A DNA stretch of 64,000 bases from Amycolatopsis lurida (GCF_900105055.1 NZ_FNTA01000004.1:2883501-2947500); one strand, 5' to 3'. Positions 26,012 to 34,012 are shown, counted from the stretch's first letter. Notes: generated from the letters alone by a model not told the origin. Numbers and translations: made by a program.

Positions 26012-26872
26012 CTAGGGCGCCAGCAACTCCCACGGCTGAGCCGCGGGCCCGGCCTCCTGGCCTGCCGCGCAACTGGGCCGGAAGTCGCACCATGAGCAAC
26101 GACGGCCAGGGCGCGCCGGGAACAACACGTCCGCGTCGCCGCCTGCGTCCAGGGTATCCGCTGCCAGCCGCAGGTCCCCGGCGGTCTCGTCGGCGCGTTG
26201 GAGATGCCGTTTCAGGCTTTCTTCGGTGTGCTCGGCGGCCGCGATGGTTCCGGTGGGAACGTGGTGCAGCTCGACCTGATAGCACGGCGTCCGCAGGGTC
26301 CTGGCGGCCGCGACCGCGTACAGCGCCAAGGCCTGCGACGAGCGCGCCTCGTACTCGTCCGGCTCGCGGCGACCGGTCTTGTAGTCGATGATCACCAGTT
26401 CCCGGCCGCGTTGATCGATCCGGTCGGCGCGGCCCTCGATGATGAGGCTGGGCCCGCTGCCCGGCTCGAGCGTGACCGGCGCCGAAACCCAGCGCTCCAG
26501 CCCGACCGGATCGACGCTGACGTCGTTGTGCTCGACGTACTCCGCGACCCAGGCCTTGGCCCTGGCGCGGTACCGGGCGGCCTGGTCGGCGTCCTCGAAC
26601 CCGGCGTCCTTCCAATGTTCGGCGACGAGCGCCATCGCCCGCTGCGGCACGCGCTTGATCACCGGCAGGTCGAACAACGCCCGCAAAGCGTTGTGCACCA
26701 CCGCACCCAGCGTGCTGTGCGCCCACGCGCCGGTGCGTGCCGGAGACGGCCGGTCGAGATATGACATGCGGTAGCGGCGCGGGCAATCTTCGAACGTCGC
26801 GAGGCGCGCGGGCGAGACCTTCGTCAGCTTGCGCGGCGCTTCGACGCCGAAGTCGAAACCAATCTGCTCCAT
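26012..26872 (-). CDS. RecB family exonuclease (PD-(D/E)XK, iron-sulphur type)
   Basis: 286 residues forming a stand-alone PD-(D/E)XK nuclease domain. The start region has KVSPARLATFEDCPRRYRMSY, the first Cys ligand of an AddB/Cas4-like [4Fe-4S] cluster. LVIIDYKTGR is the catalytic DxK motif (with Glu-rich GRADRID upstream). The remaining cluster cysteines are in RRCSWCDFRPSC. The fold suits exonuclease work on DNA ends in recombination or repair. There is no helicase domain, so a partner would be needed for AdnAB-like activity. Start is ATG 26872; the upstream 220 bp hold two family A repeats. Confidence 0.88.
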   Translation of the reverse strand: MEQIGFDFGVEAPRKLTKVSPARLATFEDCPRRYRMSYLDRPSPARTGAWAHSTLGAVVHNALRALFDLPVIKRVPQRAMALVAEHWKDAGFEDADQAARYRARAKAWVAEYVEHNDVSVDPVGLERWVSAPVTLEPGSGPSLIIEGRADRIDQRGRELVIIDYKTGRREPDEYEARSSQALALYAVAAARTLRTPCYQVELHHVPTGTIAAAEHTEESLKRHLQRADETAGDLRLAADTLDAGGDADVLFPARPGRRCSWCDFRPSCAAGQEAGPAAQPWELLAP

Positions 26873-26938
26873 CGGATCACCCCGCGCGCAACGCTACGCA
26901 CCCCCACCGACACTTTTCGAGGGGATCCCCAGGAAGGG

Positions 26939-27077
26939 AGCAAGGGACCTTTGCTATCACTCCGGGCCTCAGGCGGCGGCCGGGTCCGTGAAGGTGGTGT
27001 CCGAACGAACCCCGACCTGAACCTTCGGGGCCAGGAGGTCTTCACGACTCCGGATCCGGGAGCAAGGGACCTTTGCT
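26939..27077. repeat. Two family A repeats flanking a short spacer
   Basis: Copies at 26939-26955 and 27061-27077 lie in the same orientation between two genes on the minus strand (the MarC gene ends at 27093; the RecB-type nuclease starts at 26872). The 105 bp between them show no gene. Confidence 0.8.
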
Positions 27078-27092
27078 ACCACCCGCAGCCGG

Positions 27093-27722
27093 TCACGTGC
27101 CCGAGATGAAGCCCTTCACCGAGTTCGCCACCAGCTCGACCGCGATGGCGGCCAGCAGCAGACCGGCGATCTTCGCCAGCAGCGTGATGCCGCTTTCCTT
27201 GATCAGCCGGATGACCACGCCCGAGTACCGCATGCACAGGTACAGCACGAAGTGCACCGTCACGATCGAAAGCGCGAGAGCCACGTACGCGCCCACGTGC
27301 CCATCGGCCTGGCGCACGAAGACGATGGTCGCGGCGATCGCGCCCGGGCCTGCGAGCAGCGGTGTCCCGAGCGGCACGAGGGCCACGTTGACGTCGTCGC
27401 CCGCCGCCTCGGCCTCGCCGCCGGTCTTGCCGGTCAGCAGTTGCAGCGCGATGAGCAGCAGCAACAGCCCGCCCGCGCCCTGCAGCGCCGGGATCCCGAT
27501 GCCGAGGTACGACAGGATCGCTTGTCCCGCAACGGCGAACAGCGAGATCACCAGCAAGGAGACCAGCACCGCCTGCCGCGCGGCCTTGGCGCGGAAGGCC
27601 ACCGATTTGCGGCCGGTCAGGCTCAGGAACACCGGCACCGTGCCGGGCGGGTCCATGATGACGATCAGCGTGATCGTCGCGCTCATGAACAGGCGGGCGT
27701 CGAAGAAGTCCGTGATCGTCAC
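27093..27722 (-). CDS. MarC family integral membrane protein
   Basis: 209 residues with about six membrane spans. The segment LIVIMDPPGTVPVFLSLT near residue 20 is the family signature, and PLLAGPGAIAATIVF the second conserved half. MarC/UPF0056 proteins are poorly characterised; the earlier link to multiple antibiotic resistance was withdrawn, and a transporter role is only presumed. The GTG at 27722 overlaps the PHP gene stop by 4 bp, so translation is coupled. The longer open frame upstream reads antisense-like sequence and is rejected. Confidence 0.9.
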   Translation of the reverse strand: MTITDFFDARLFMSATITLIVIMDPPGTVPVFLSLTGRKSVAFRAKAARQAVLVSLLVISLFAVAGQAILSYLGIGIPALQGAGGLLLLLIALQLLTGKTGGEAEAAGDDVNVALVPLGTPLLAGPGAIAATIVFVRQADGHVGAYVALALSIVTVHFVLYLCMRYSGVVIRLIKESGITLLAKIAGLLLAAIAVELVANSVKGFISGT

Positions 27723-28582
27723 CGGGTCACGACCTGGTAGCCGGTCGACCGCGCGACGAGTTCTTCGAGCGCGCGGGGGTCGGTGGTCTCGTCGCCGAGA
27801 TCGATGGTCTTGTTCGTGCCGTGGTAGTCGCTCGAACCGGTGCGCACGAGCCCCAGCTCCCCCGCCAGCCCGTGCAGCCGGACGCGGGTCTCCTCGTCGT
27901 GGTTCGGGTGGTCGACCTCGACGCCGGTGAGCCCGTGCTCCGCCAGCCCGGCGAGCACGTCGACGGTGATGGTCGCGCCGCGCGTGTAGGCGAAGGGGTG
28001 CGCGATGACGGTGACGCCGCCCGCCTCCGCGATCATGTCGATCGCGTCCTCGACTAGCGTGTCCTGCCGCGCCACGAAGTAGCCGCTGCCGTTGCCGAGA
28101 TAGCTCCCGAAGGCCTCGTTCACCGACGAGACGACGCCTGCCCGCACCAGAGCCTGCGCGAGATGCGGCCGACCGGCCGAACCGTCCTCCGGCAGCAGCG
28201 ACATGACCTCGTCGGGATCGACGGGGAGACCGTCGGCGGCCATCCGCTCGGCCATCACCCGCAGCCGCCATCGCCGCTCCGAGCGCAGCCGGGTCTGCTC
28301 GGCGACGATCGACGGCGACGCCGGGTCGAAGAGGTACGCGAGCAGGTGGACGCTGATATGCCGCCCGGTCACCGGATCGACGGAGATCGTGGACAGCTCG
28401 GCGCCGGGGACCAGGGTGAGTCCCGGCGGAAGTGCCTCGGCGGCCGGGGCCCAGCCGGCCGTGGTGTCGTGATCGGTGATCGCGACTACGTCGAGGCCCG
28501 CCTTCGCGGCGGCGGCGACCAGCCCGGCCGGGCTGTCGGTACCGTCGGAGGCGGTGGAGTGGGCGTGCAGGTCGATGCGCAT
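27719..28582 (-). CDS. PHP domain phosphoesterase
   Basis: 287 residues. The N-terminus MRIDLHAHSTASDG and AITDHDTTAGW are the first two PHP metal motifs. VIAHPFAY and the late GSSDYHG complete the set. The family (YciV/TrpH, RNase AM) removes phosphate from 3',5'-nucleoside bisphosphates and trims 5' ends of RNA in E. coli; that reaction is likely but not proven here. It is translationally coupled to the MarC gene. It starts at ATG 28582, with 51 bp to the PH-domain gene. Confidence 0.9.
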   Translation of the reverse strand: MRIDLHAHSTASDGTDSPAGLVAAAAKAGLDVVAITDHDTTAGWAPAAEALPPGLTLVPGAELSTISVDPVTGRHISVHLLAYLFDPASPSIVAEQTRLRSERRWRLRVMAERMAADGLPVDPDEVMSLLPEDGSAGRPHLAQALVRAGVVSSVNEAFGSYLGNGSGYFVARQDTLVEDAIDMIAEAGGVTVIAHPFAYTRGATITVDVLAGLAEHGLTGVEVDHPNHDEETRVRLHGLAGELGLVRTGSSDYHGTNKTIDLGDETTDPRALEELVARSTGYQVVTR

Positions 28583-28633
28583 CGCCGCTCAGTATCGACG
28601 ATGCTCCAGGTCACAGCGACTCCGGGACCTGCG

Positions 28634-29194
28634 CTAACCGACCTTCTTCTTGCCGCGCGCCGCACGCTGCGCCTTGATCATCGAAAAGCGCTCGGCCTGC
28701 TTTTGCTTGTCGCCGAAGACGAGCTCGGAAATCGTGTCGTAGAACTCTTCCGGCTTCGGCAGGTAGTCGATGCGGTTCAGCGCCTGGATCTGACCGGCGG
28801 ACTCGACCACCATGGTCCCGTACCCCATCATCCGGCCCCACGCCGAACGCTCGTAGGTGAGGTCGGTGACCTTGGTGATCGGCATCATCAGCACTTTCGT
28901 GGTGAAAACACCGGTAGTCATGACGAACCGCTTGTCCGTGACCACCAGGCGCTCGACCCACCACTCCATCACCACGTACGCGAAGCGCAGGATGATGAGC
29001 AACGCGGCATACCAGAGGATGTTCTGGATGACCCACGCGGCGGGCGGCAACAGGTAGGAGACCAGGACGCAGACGGCCAGCAACGCGGCCGTCTCGAAGG
29101 TTTCCCACAACAGCACAGCCCAGTGCCGGCGGATCCTGATGACCCGCCGCTCGGTGTCGAGGAGATACTCGTCTGGATCGCGTGGGGCGAACAT
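28634..29194 (-). CDS. PH (bPH2) domain membrane protein
   Basis: 186 residues. The N-terminus MFAPRDPDEYLLDTERRVI leads to two membrane spans (about 37-58 and 62-80). A bacterial PH-like domain follows: VVTDKRFVMTTGVFTTKV, then MPITKVTDLTYERS. A basic tail ends the protein. Such proteins are membrane-bound and of unknown role, possibly lipid or protein binding. A 53-codon membrane protein gene lies 24 bp upstream on the same strand and is probably co-transcribed. Confidence 0.82.
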   Translation of the reverse strand: MFAPRDPDEYLLDTERRVIRIRRHWAVLLWETFETAALLAVCVLVSYLLPPAAWVIQNILWYAALLIILRFAYVVMEWWVERLVVTDKRFVMTTGVFTTKVLMMPITKVTDLTYERSAWGRMMGYGTMVVESAGQIQALNRIDYLPKPEEFYDTISELVFGDKQKQAERFSMIKAQRAARGKKKVG

Positions 29195-29218
29195 ACCGAT
29201 AGAGTATCCGCTCCCCCG

Positions 29219-29380
29219 CTAGCTGAAGACGTTGCTGACGAAGGTGATCACCGATTCGGCCGAGTCACGCAGGAAGCCGATGATGTTTCCCACGAGGCCC
29301 GCGGCCTGACCTGGCTGCGCGATCACGAAGAACAGCACCAACGCGATTCCTGCGAAAGTGAGGAGCTTTTTCGCGTTCAC
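29219..29380 (-). CDS. 53-residue membrane or exported small protein
   Basis: The frame reads MNAKKLLTFAGIALVLFFVI, then AQPGQAAGLVGNIIGFLRDS, then AESVITFVSNVFS and a TAG stop. A basic start and a 16-residue hydrophobic segment are followed by AQPGQAA, which could be a signal-peptidase site or a helix break, and then an amphipathic helix. AGGA lies about 9 nt before the GTG. Codon use is high-GC at third positions, as for real genes. Short proteins of this pattern sit beside PH-domain genes in related actinomycetes, as I recall. Function unknown. Confidence 0.7.
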   Translation of the reverse strand: MNAKKLLTFAGIALVLFFVIAQPGQAAGLVGNIIGFLRDSAESVITFVSNVFS

Positions 29381-29566
29381 AGCGATCAATCCTGTCTCTT
29401 ACGGTGACTGACTGCGGATACTGACCATTCATTTTGTACCGCACCTTCCACCGGCGCGGGAGGGAAGTCCCGCGCTTGGGTCAGTCGGCGAGGTGAAGTG
29501 TACCGTACGGCTACTCTCCGTGTACAGGACAGCCATTGTCAGGAAGCCCGCGTCTACCATTCGGGA

Positions 29567-29995
29567 ATGAACACCGTTTCGGACAGCACCGTCCGCTGTG
29601 TCGGCGGCATCGTCCACGACGAGCTGGGGCGGATTCTGCTGATCCGGCGCGCGAATGAACCCGGACGTGGACTCTGGTCGGTCCCCGGCGGGCGGGTCGA
29701 ACCAGGCGAAACGGACGAAGCGGCCGTTATTCGCGAGATGCGCGAAGAGACCGGGCTCGACGTGACGCCGGGCACATTCGTCGGCAACGTCCGTCGTGGC
29801 CCGTATGACATCCACGACTACGCCTGCGCGGTCGACGGCGGCACTCTCCGTGCCGGGGACGACGCCACCGACGCCCGGTGGATCGACGCCGAAACCTTGA
29901 TCGAACTCGACGAAGGCGGCCACTTGGCCGAACTCCTGTTCGTCACTCTCCGCGATTGGGGAGTGCTGCCGACCGGGAAGATCCCACCGTTTTGA
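29567..29995 (+). CDS. NUDIX hydrolase
   Basis: 142 residues with a canonical Nudix box: GRVEPGETDEAAVIREMREE followed by TGL. The preceding strand RILLIRRANEPGRGLWSVPGG is typical of MutT/ADP-ribose-type members. It hydrolyses a nucleoside diphosphate linked to a group X; the substrate is not predictable. The ATG at 29567 is preferred over the upstream open frame because the fold starts at once (VRCVGGIVHDELG). It is divergent from the 53-residue protein gene. The 186-bp region between them has TGTAC half-sites but no clear operator. Confidence 0.9.
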   Translation: MNTVSDSTVRCVGGIVHDELGRILLIRRANEPGRGLWSVPGGRVEPGETDEAAVIREMREETGLDVTPGTFVGNVRRGPYDIHDYACAVDGGTLRAGDDATDARWIDAETLIELDEGGHLAELLFVTLRDWGVLPTGKIPPF

Positions 29996-30118
29996 CACCC
30001 GCTGTGCCCGAATCGGCAAAAGACGCGGGGATAAAGCAGCGCGAGAGGTGAAAATTAGCCTTCCCGATGCATTGCCGACATCTCGGCAGGCCGAATGGGT
30101 AAACCTGGCAGCCGCGGC

Positions 30119-31222
30119 TCAAACCGGCAGCCAGGTCATCCGCTGCCCGTGCGGGGCCGTCCGGGCCAGCGCTCGCACGTCCGGCACTCCGGCGTCCCAG
30201 CGGACGAGCCCGAGCACGGCCTGATCCCCGGGTTCGGCGAGATCGGCCCTGCCGGGAACCAGGAATTCCAGCGCGGCGGCGTAGAACTCCTCGCTGACCC
30301 ACCACACCGGCCGGTCCGCGGCGAGTTTCCGGAGCGCTTCGACGAAGTCCGCCCGCCGCTCCCCCAGGTACGCCAGCACATGGCTGGTCAGCACCACGAG
30401 AGGTACGTCGGCGGGCAGCGTGGCGGCCGCCGAGGCCAGATCGTCGACGGCGTCCCCCGCGATCAGCTCCGGACGCTGCTTGGCCTGCGCCGCCGCGGCC
30501 GTGCGCAGAAGCCGGATCCGGTCCGGCTGGTCGGCCCAGACGCAGGCTTCGAGCCAGGCCAGTTCGTCCTCGTCGGCCAGGTCCACCGGTGCGCGGTCGA
30601 GGCCGGCGCGGGCGGTGATCGTCAGCTTCTTCGGCACCTTCGGCGTGACGGCGCCGGGCGCGAGGTCCAGCGCGCAGTGCAGGCCGACCGCGGTCTTCGC
30701 GGGCCCGGCGGTGAGCTGTTCGCCGCCGCCGCACTGGTAGCGGTAGGCGTATTTGTCCAGGCCGAGCAGCAGACCCGCGCTGCAGCCGACCTCGAGCAGC
30801 GCGATCTTGCCGCCCGCCTCCTTCGCGGCCGTCGTCATCGCGGGATAGAGCAGCGCGGCACGGCGGACCTCGTTGGTCTGCGTGTACCGCGAGGAGATGA
30901 TCGACCGGGCCTTGTCCGCCCGTTCCAGCAGGAACGAGCGGAACAGCGGCCAGGTCTCCGAGTCCACGCCGTCGAAACCGCCGACGGACGGGTAGTACCG
31001 CGAGAGCGGGTGGATAGGGTCGGCCTGGATGAGCCGGTGCGCCGTCGCCATGAGGAGCGTTCCGCGCGCTTCACCGCCGCGGGCGTCGGTCAGGAGACCG
31101 GCGACGTCGTCGTCCTCGGACGCCTTCGCCGCCAGGTGCTCGTACAGCGGCGAAACACCGGCCGCCTCGACCGTCGCGAACTTCCGCAGACGGCTCTTGA
31201 TCTCATCCAGCCCGATGGGCAT
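30119..31222 (-). CDS. DUF2332 domain-containing protein
   Basis: 367 residues. The family is recognised by SPLYEHLAAKASEDDDVAGL, LLMATAHRLIQADPIHPLSR and IALLEVGCSAGLLLGLDKYAY. The LEVGCSAG segment looks like motif I of a methyltransferase (E-G-S-x-G), and LVVLTSHVLAYL could be motif IV, so a Rossmann-type SAM-binding fold is likely. No substrate is known. ATG 31222 is preceded by GAGGGAG with an 8-nt gap. It is 33 bp downstream of the MaoC gene on the same strand. Confidence 0.85.
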   Translation of the reverse strand: MPIGLDEIKSRLRKFATVEAAGVSPLYEHLAAKASEDDDVAGLLTDARGGEARGTLLMATAHRLIQADPIHPLSRYYPSVGGFDGVDSETWPLFRSFLLERADKARSIISSRYTQTNEVRRAALLYPAMTTAAKEAGGKIALLEVGCSAGLLLGLDKYAYRYQCGGGEQLTAGPAKTAVGLHCALDLAPGAVTPKVPKKLTITARAGLDRAPVDLADEDELAWLEACVWADQPDRIRLLRTAAAAQAKQRPELIAGDAVDDLASAAATLPADVPLVVLTSHVLAYLGERRADFVEALRKLAADRPVWWVSEEFYAAALEFLVPGRADLAEPGDQAVLGLVRWDAGVPDVRALARTAPHGQRMTWLPV

Positions 31223-31255
31223 CGGCGCGCTCCCTCTTCCCGTTCGTGGCACCCA

Positions 31256-31759
31256 TTATTCGTGCGGAACCGGGCGGCCGGGCTGTTCACCGCCCCTGCT
31301 GTCACCGTAAGACCGCTTCGGCACCATCACCTTGCGACGGAAGACACACACGATCGTGCCGTCCTGCTTGTAGCCGCGGGTCTCGACGTAGACGACACCG
31401 CGATCGTCCTTCGACTTCGACGGCGTCTTGTCCAGCACCTCGGTCTCGCCGTAGATCGTGTCGCCGTGGAAGGTCGGCTTCACGTGCTTCAGCGATTCGA
31501 CCTCGAGGTTCGCGATCGCCTTGCCGGACACGTCCGGCACCGACATCCCCAGCAGCAGCGAGTAGATGTAGTTGCCGACCACGACGTTCTTGCCGAAGTC
31601 GGTGGTCTCCTCGGCGTAGTGCGCGTCGAGGTGCAGCGGATGGTGGTTCATGGTGATGAGGCAGAACAGGTGGTCGTCGTACTCGGTGACCGTTTTGCCC
31701 GGCCAGTGCTTGTAGACCGCGCCGACCTCGAACTCTTCGTAATAGCGACCGAACTGCAC
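31256..31759 (-). CDS. MaoC family dehydratase
   Basis: 167 residues of hotdog fold. Recognisable segments are FGRYYEEFEVGAVYKHWPGK, TVTEYDDHLFCLITMNHHPL and HLDAHYAEE, the last two holding the hydratase Asp/His region. It probably hydrates an enoyl-CoA or dehydrates a hydroxyacyl-CoA. The frame is open up to 31861. GTG 31759 is preferred because GGAGGA precedes it by about 4-5 nt and the family starts at M-Q-F-G. It is divergent from the corA leader; DUF2332 follows on the same strand. Confidence 0.85.
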   Translation of the reverse strand: MQFGRYYEEFEVGAVYKHWPGKTVTEYDDHLFCLITMNHHPLHLDAHYAEETTDFGKNVVVGNYIYSLLLGMSVPDVSGKAIANLEVESLKHVKPTFHGDTIYGETEVLDKTPSKSKDDRGVVYVETRGYKQDGTIVCVFRRKVMVPKRSYGDSRGGEQPGRPVPHE

Positions 31760-31905
31760 CCATTCCTCCTGCACGAGTAACGCGGCGTGAGCCTGGAACG
31801 ACAGGCCTTCGTGTTGAGGAGTACCCTCGACTATTGGTGTCGGGTCGTCAACGCGACCCACACCACTGCGTAACCGTCCGCCGAGCCAAGGAGGTGAGGA
31901 ACCCG

Positions 31906-31989
31906 ATGTCCAGTGGCGATAGTCCGCTTCCTAGTAGTCGCAGCGTTTCCGCCTTCACATCTCGCCGGATCCCCACCTGGCAGGGCTGA
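31906..31989 (+). CDS. Putative corA leader peptide (27 residues)
   Basis: ATG 31906 is preceded by AAGGAGGTGA (31888-31897), a ten-base exact complement of the 16S anti-Shine-Dalgarno, with an ideal 8-nt gap. The peptide starts MSSGDSPLPSSRSVSAF and ends RRIPTWQG, with stop at 31987-31989. Many codons are non-optimal for this genome (AGT, CTT, CCT, GTT, TCT, ACA). The PLP, then Arg, then Phe pattern recalls the Mg2+-sensing MgtL leader peptide of Salmonella, and a leader ORF (corL) is also known upstream of Salmonella corA. The stop is 94 nt before the corA start. Homology is not claimed; the role is inferred from position and signals. Confidence 0.5.
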   Translation: MSSGDSPLPSSRSVSAFTSRRIPTWQG

Positions 31990-32011
31990 CGAAACCGGGA
32001 ACGCTGGCCTA

Positions 32012-32037
32012 GCCGAGCGGCCCCCCGACCGCTTGGC
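32012..32037 (+). promoter_or_regulatory. Hairpin between leader ORF and corA
   Basis: GCCGAGCGG (32012-32020) pairs with CCGCTTGGC (32029-32037), nine pairs including one G-U, around a C-rich 8-nt loop. It begins 23 nt after the leader ORF stop. No U-tract follows, so control by Rho or translation is more likely than an intrinsic terminator. Confidence 0.5.
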
Positions 32038-32083
32038 CCGTCGTCTTCGCGCATCAACGCACGACGTCTGCCCAGGAGACCCC

Positions 32084-33172
32084 ATGCCTGCCATTCCCTC
32101 GCTCGGCGGCCTTCGCGGCCGGAGCAACGGCCGCGCCAAGAGCGTCCCCGAACGCCCGCTGCCCGTCCCCCTTTCGGCGTACGTCGTCGATTGCGCGGTT
32201 TACGTGGAGGGCAAGCGCCTGCCCGGCCGCTGGACGCACGCCGAGGCCATCAAAGAGGTGCGCAAGCGGCACGCCGGGTTCGTCTGGATCGGCCTGCACG
32301 AGCCCGACGCGGTCCAGATCCAGGGCATCGCGGACACCTTCGGCCTGCACGAGCTGGCCGTCGAGGACGCGCTGGAAGCACACCAGCGGCCCAAGCTGGA
32401 ACGCTACGACGACACGCTGTTCATGGTCCTGAAGACCGTCCGGTACGTCGAGCACGAGTCGCCCGCGACGGCGAACGAGATCGTCGAGACCGGCGAGCTG
32501 ATGGCCTTCCTCGGCCGCGACTTCGTGATCACCGTGCGGCACGGGAACCACTCGGGGCTCGCCAGGCTGCGCCGCGAACTCGACCAGGACCCCGAGCGGC
32601 TCGACCTCGGGCCGTCCGCGGTGCTGCACGCGATCGCGGACCACGTCGTCGACCACTACCTCGACGTCACCACGGCGATCGAGTCGGACATCGACGAAAT
32701 GGAGACCCACGTCTTCGCCCCGCGCTCCAAGGTGAGCGCCGAGCAGATCTACTTCATGAAGCGCGAGGTGCTGGAGCTGCGCCGCGCCGTCATGCCGCTG
32801 GGCACCCCGCTGCAGCGCCTCGCCGAGGGCTACACGCGGCTGATCCCGGACGAGGTCCGCTCGTACTTTCGCGACGTTTCCGACCACTTGACGACCGTGG
32901 CGGAGCGGGTCGCGAACTTCGACGAGCTGCTGACCACCCTGGTGGACGCGACACTGGCGAAGATCACGCTCCAGCAGAACACCGACATGCGCAAGATCAC
33001 CGCGTGGGCGGCGATCATCGCGGTCCCCACGGCGCTGGCCGGCATCTACGGGATGAACTTCGACTACATGCCGGAGCTGCATTGGCGCTTCGGCTACCCG
33101 GTGGCGATGACGGTGATCTTCGGCGTCTGCATCCTGCTCTACCGAATATTCAGGAAGAACCGCTGGCTCTGA
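32084..33172 (+). CDS. corA: Magnesium/cobalt transport protein CorA
   Basis: 362 residues. A large cytoplasmic domain with acidic segments (ETHVFAPRSK, for example) is followed by two C-terminal membrane spans. The family signature GMN is in YGMNFDYMPELHWRFGYP, and the end is basic (RIFRKNRWL). CorA forms a pentameric Mg2+ channel gated by cytoplasmic Mg2+. ATG 32084 is preceded by AGGAGA. A structured leader with its own ORF lies upstream, and a 38-residue membrane protein gene begins 35 bp downstream. In mycobacteria corA (Rv1239c) is next to sugC, here about 6 kb away. Confidence 0.95.
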   Translation: MPAIPSLGGLRGRSNGRAKSVPERPLPVPLSAYVVDCAVYVEGKRLPGRWTHAEAIKEVRKRHAGFVWIGLHEPDAVQIQGIADTFGLHELAVEDALEAHQRPKLERYDDTLFMVLKTVRYVEHESPATANEIVETGELMAFLGRDFVITVRHGNHSGLARLRRELDQDPERLDLGPSAVLHAIADHVVDHYLDVTTAIESDIDEMETHVFAPRSKVSAEQIYFMKREVLELRRAVMPLGTPLQRLAEGYTRLIPDEVRSYFRDVSDHLTTVAERVANFDELLTTLVDATLAKITLQQNTDMRKITAWAAIIAVPTALAGIYGMNFDYMPELHWRFGYPVAMTVIFGVCILLYRIFRKNRWL

Positions 33173-33207
33173 CCTCTTCCCGCTTTCGGTAGTACCTGGA
33201 GTTCCCC

Positions 33208-33324
33208 ATGCCAAGGATCCTGACCAACCTCAAGTTCTGGGCGCTGGCGTTCTGCGTCGTCTGGCTCGGCATCGTGATCGCGATCATCGCCAAGGACCCC
33301 GCGTTCGCGCACGGCCCGCAGTAG
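33208..33324 (+). CDS. 38-residue single-span membrane protein downstream of corA
   Basis: The frame reads MPRILTNLKFWALAFCVVWL and then GIVIAIIAKDPAFAHGPQ, stopping at TAG 33322-33324. CTGGAG precedes the ATG by 6 nt. One strong membrane span covers about residues 8-28, with a basic N-terminus, so the N-terminus is probably cytoplasmic. It lies 35 bp after corA and 25 bp before the metallophosphoesterase gene on the same strand. Small membrane partners of Mg2+ transporters are known elsewhere (MgtS and MgtR act on MgtA and MgtC), which makes a CorA partner possible but unproven. Confidence 0.6.
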   Translation: MPRILTNLKFWALAFCVVWLGIVIAIIAKDPAFAHGPQ

Positions 33325-33349
33325 GCCGTCCGGCATTACGCTGGAGCAC

Positions 33350-34012
33350 ATGAAGGCGCTGGTCGTCGCGGACGAGGTCGAAGAGCGGTTGTGGACGTCC
33401 GCCGTCCACCGGCTGCCTGCCGACCTCGGCCTTGTCGTCGGTGCCGGCGACCTGCCGTACGACTACCTCGAGTTCCTGGCGAGCGCGCTCGACGTGCCGT
33501 GCGTCTTCGTCCCCGGCAACCACGACCCCGACCTGTCCGGTTACACGCGCTACGGCGGACTGTCCATGAAGGACGGTTTCCCCGCCGTGTGGCCCGGGCC
33601 GGCGGGCGGGGTGAACGCGGACGGCCGCGTCGTCGACGTCGGCGGGCTCCGGTTCGCCGGGCTCGGCGGTTCGGTGCGCTACAACGACGGCCCGAACCAG
33701 TGGACGCAACGCCAGCAGGCGCGGCGTGCCCGGCGGCTGGTGCGCCGGGCCCGGCTCCGCCGATGGCGAGAGGGGCGGGACGGCGGGGAAGTTGATGTAC
33801 TGCTCACGCACGCGCCGCCGCGGCATTGCGGCGACCGCGAGGATCCGCCGCACCGCGGGTTCGACTGTCTCCATCGCACGATCGAGTTGTTGCGCCCGAA
33901 GTGGTTGCTGCACGGGCATATCCACCCGCACGGTGAACCCGTGCCGGACCGGGTGATCGGCGGGACCACGGTCCGCAATGTGGTCGGGCACCGGATCATG
34001 GAGTTCTCATGA
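33350..34012 (+). CDS. Metallophosphoesterase
   Basis: 220 residues of the calcineurin-like fold. Motifs: VGAGDLPYDYLE (GD), VFVPGNHDPD (GNHD), VLLTHAPPRH (TH) and LLHGHIHPHG (GHxH). The usual first D-x-H is replaced by LVVADEVEE, where only the Asp is present, a variation seen in part of the family. The substrate is unknown. The stop overlaps the start of the next gene by 4 bp, so it is coupled to a ParB-like protein. Confidence 0.87.
   Translation: MKALVVADEVEERLWTSAVHRLPADLGLVVGAGDLPYDYLEFLASALDVPCVFVPGNHDPDLSGYTRYGGLSMKDGFPAVWPGPAGGVNADGRVVDVGGLRFAGLGGSVRYNDGPNQWTQRQQARRARRLVRRARLRRWREGRDGGEVDVLLTHAPPRHCGDREDPPHRGFDCLHRTIELLRPKWLLHGHIHPHGEPVPDRVIGGTTVRNVVGHRIMEFS

Larger units (their letters stand above)
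31760..32083 (+). promoter_or_regulatory. corA leader region
   Basis: This 324-bp stretch between MaoC and corA holds a 27-codon leader ORF (31906-31989) with an exact anti-Shine-Dalgarno match, and then a hairpin (32012-32037). The usual corA ribosome site AGGAGA lies at about 32074. The part around the leader ORF has fewer GC-ending codons than its surroundings, on both strands. The layout is that of a translationally controlled mRNA leader. Confidence 0.55.

Noticed and set aside
27252..28271. Long frames across the MarC and PHP genes
   Set aside because: The plus frame is antisense. The long minus frame before the MarC start reads out of frame through the PHP gene; the coupled GTG start at 27722 explains MarC.
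31848..32057. Minus-strand frame with a helix-turn-helix-like stretch (SGLSPLDIGFLTSLARRTVT) opposite the corA leader
   Set aside because: It resembles a transposase helix-turn-helix fragment, but it is short, has no ribosome site, uses atypical codons and lacks any catalytic part. The plus-strand leader ORF has a perfect SD, so I prefer that reading, while noting that a decayed remnant is possible.
31760..32083. M-box (ykoK) magnesium riboswitch upstream of corA
   Set aside because: I could not find the conserved M-box core; only the SD-like AGGTGAGG resembles part of it. A covariance-model search would settle this.
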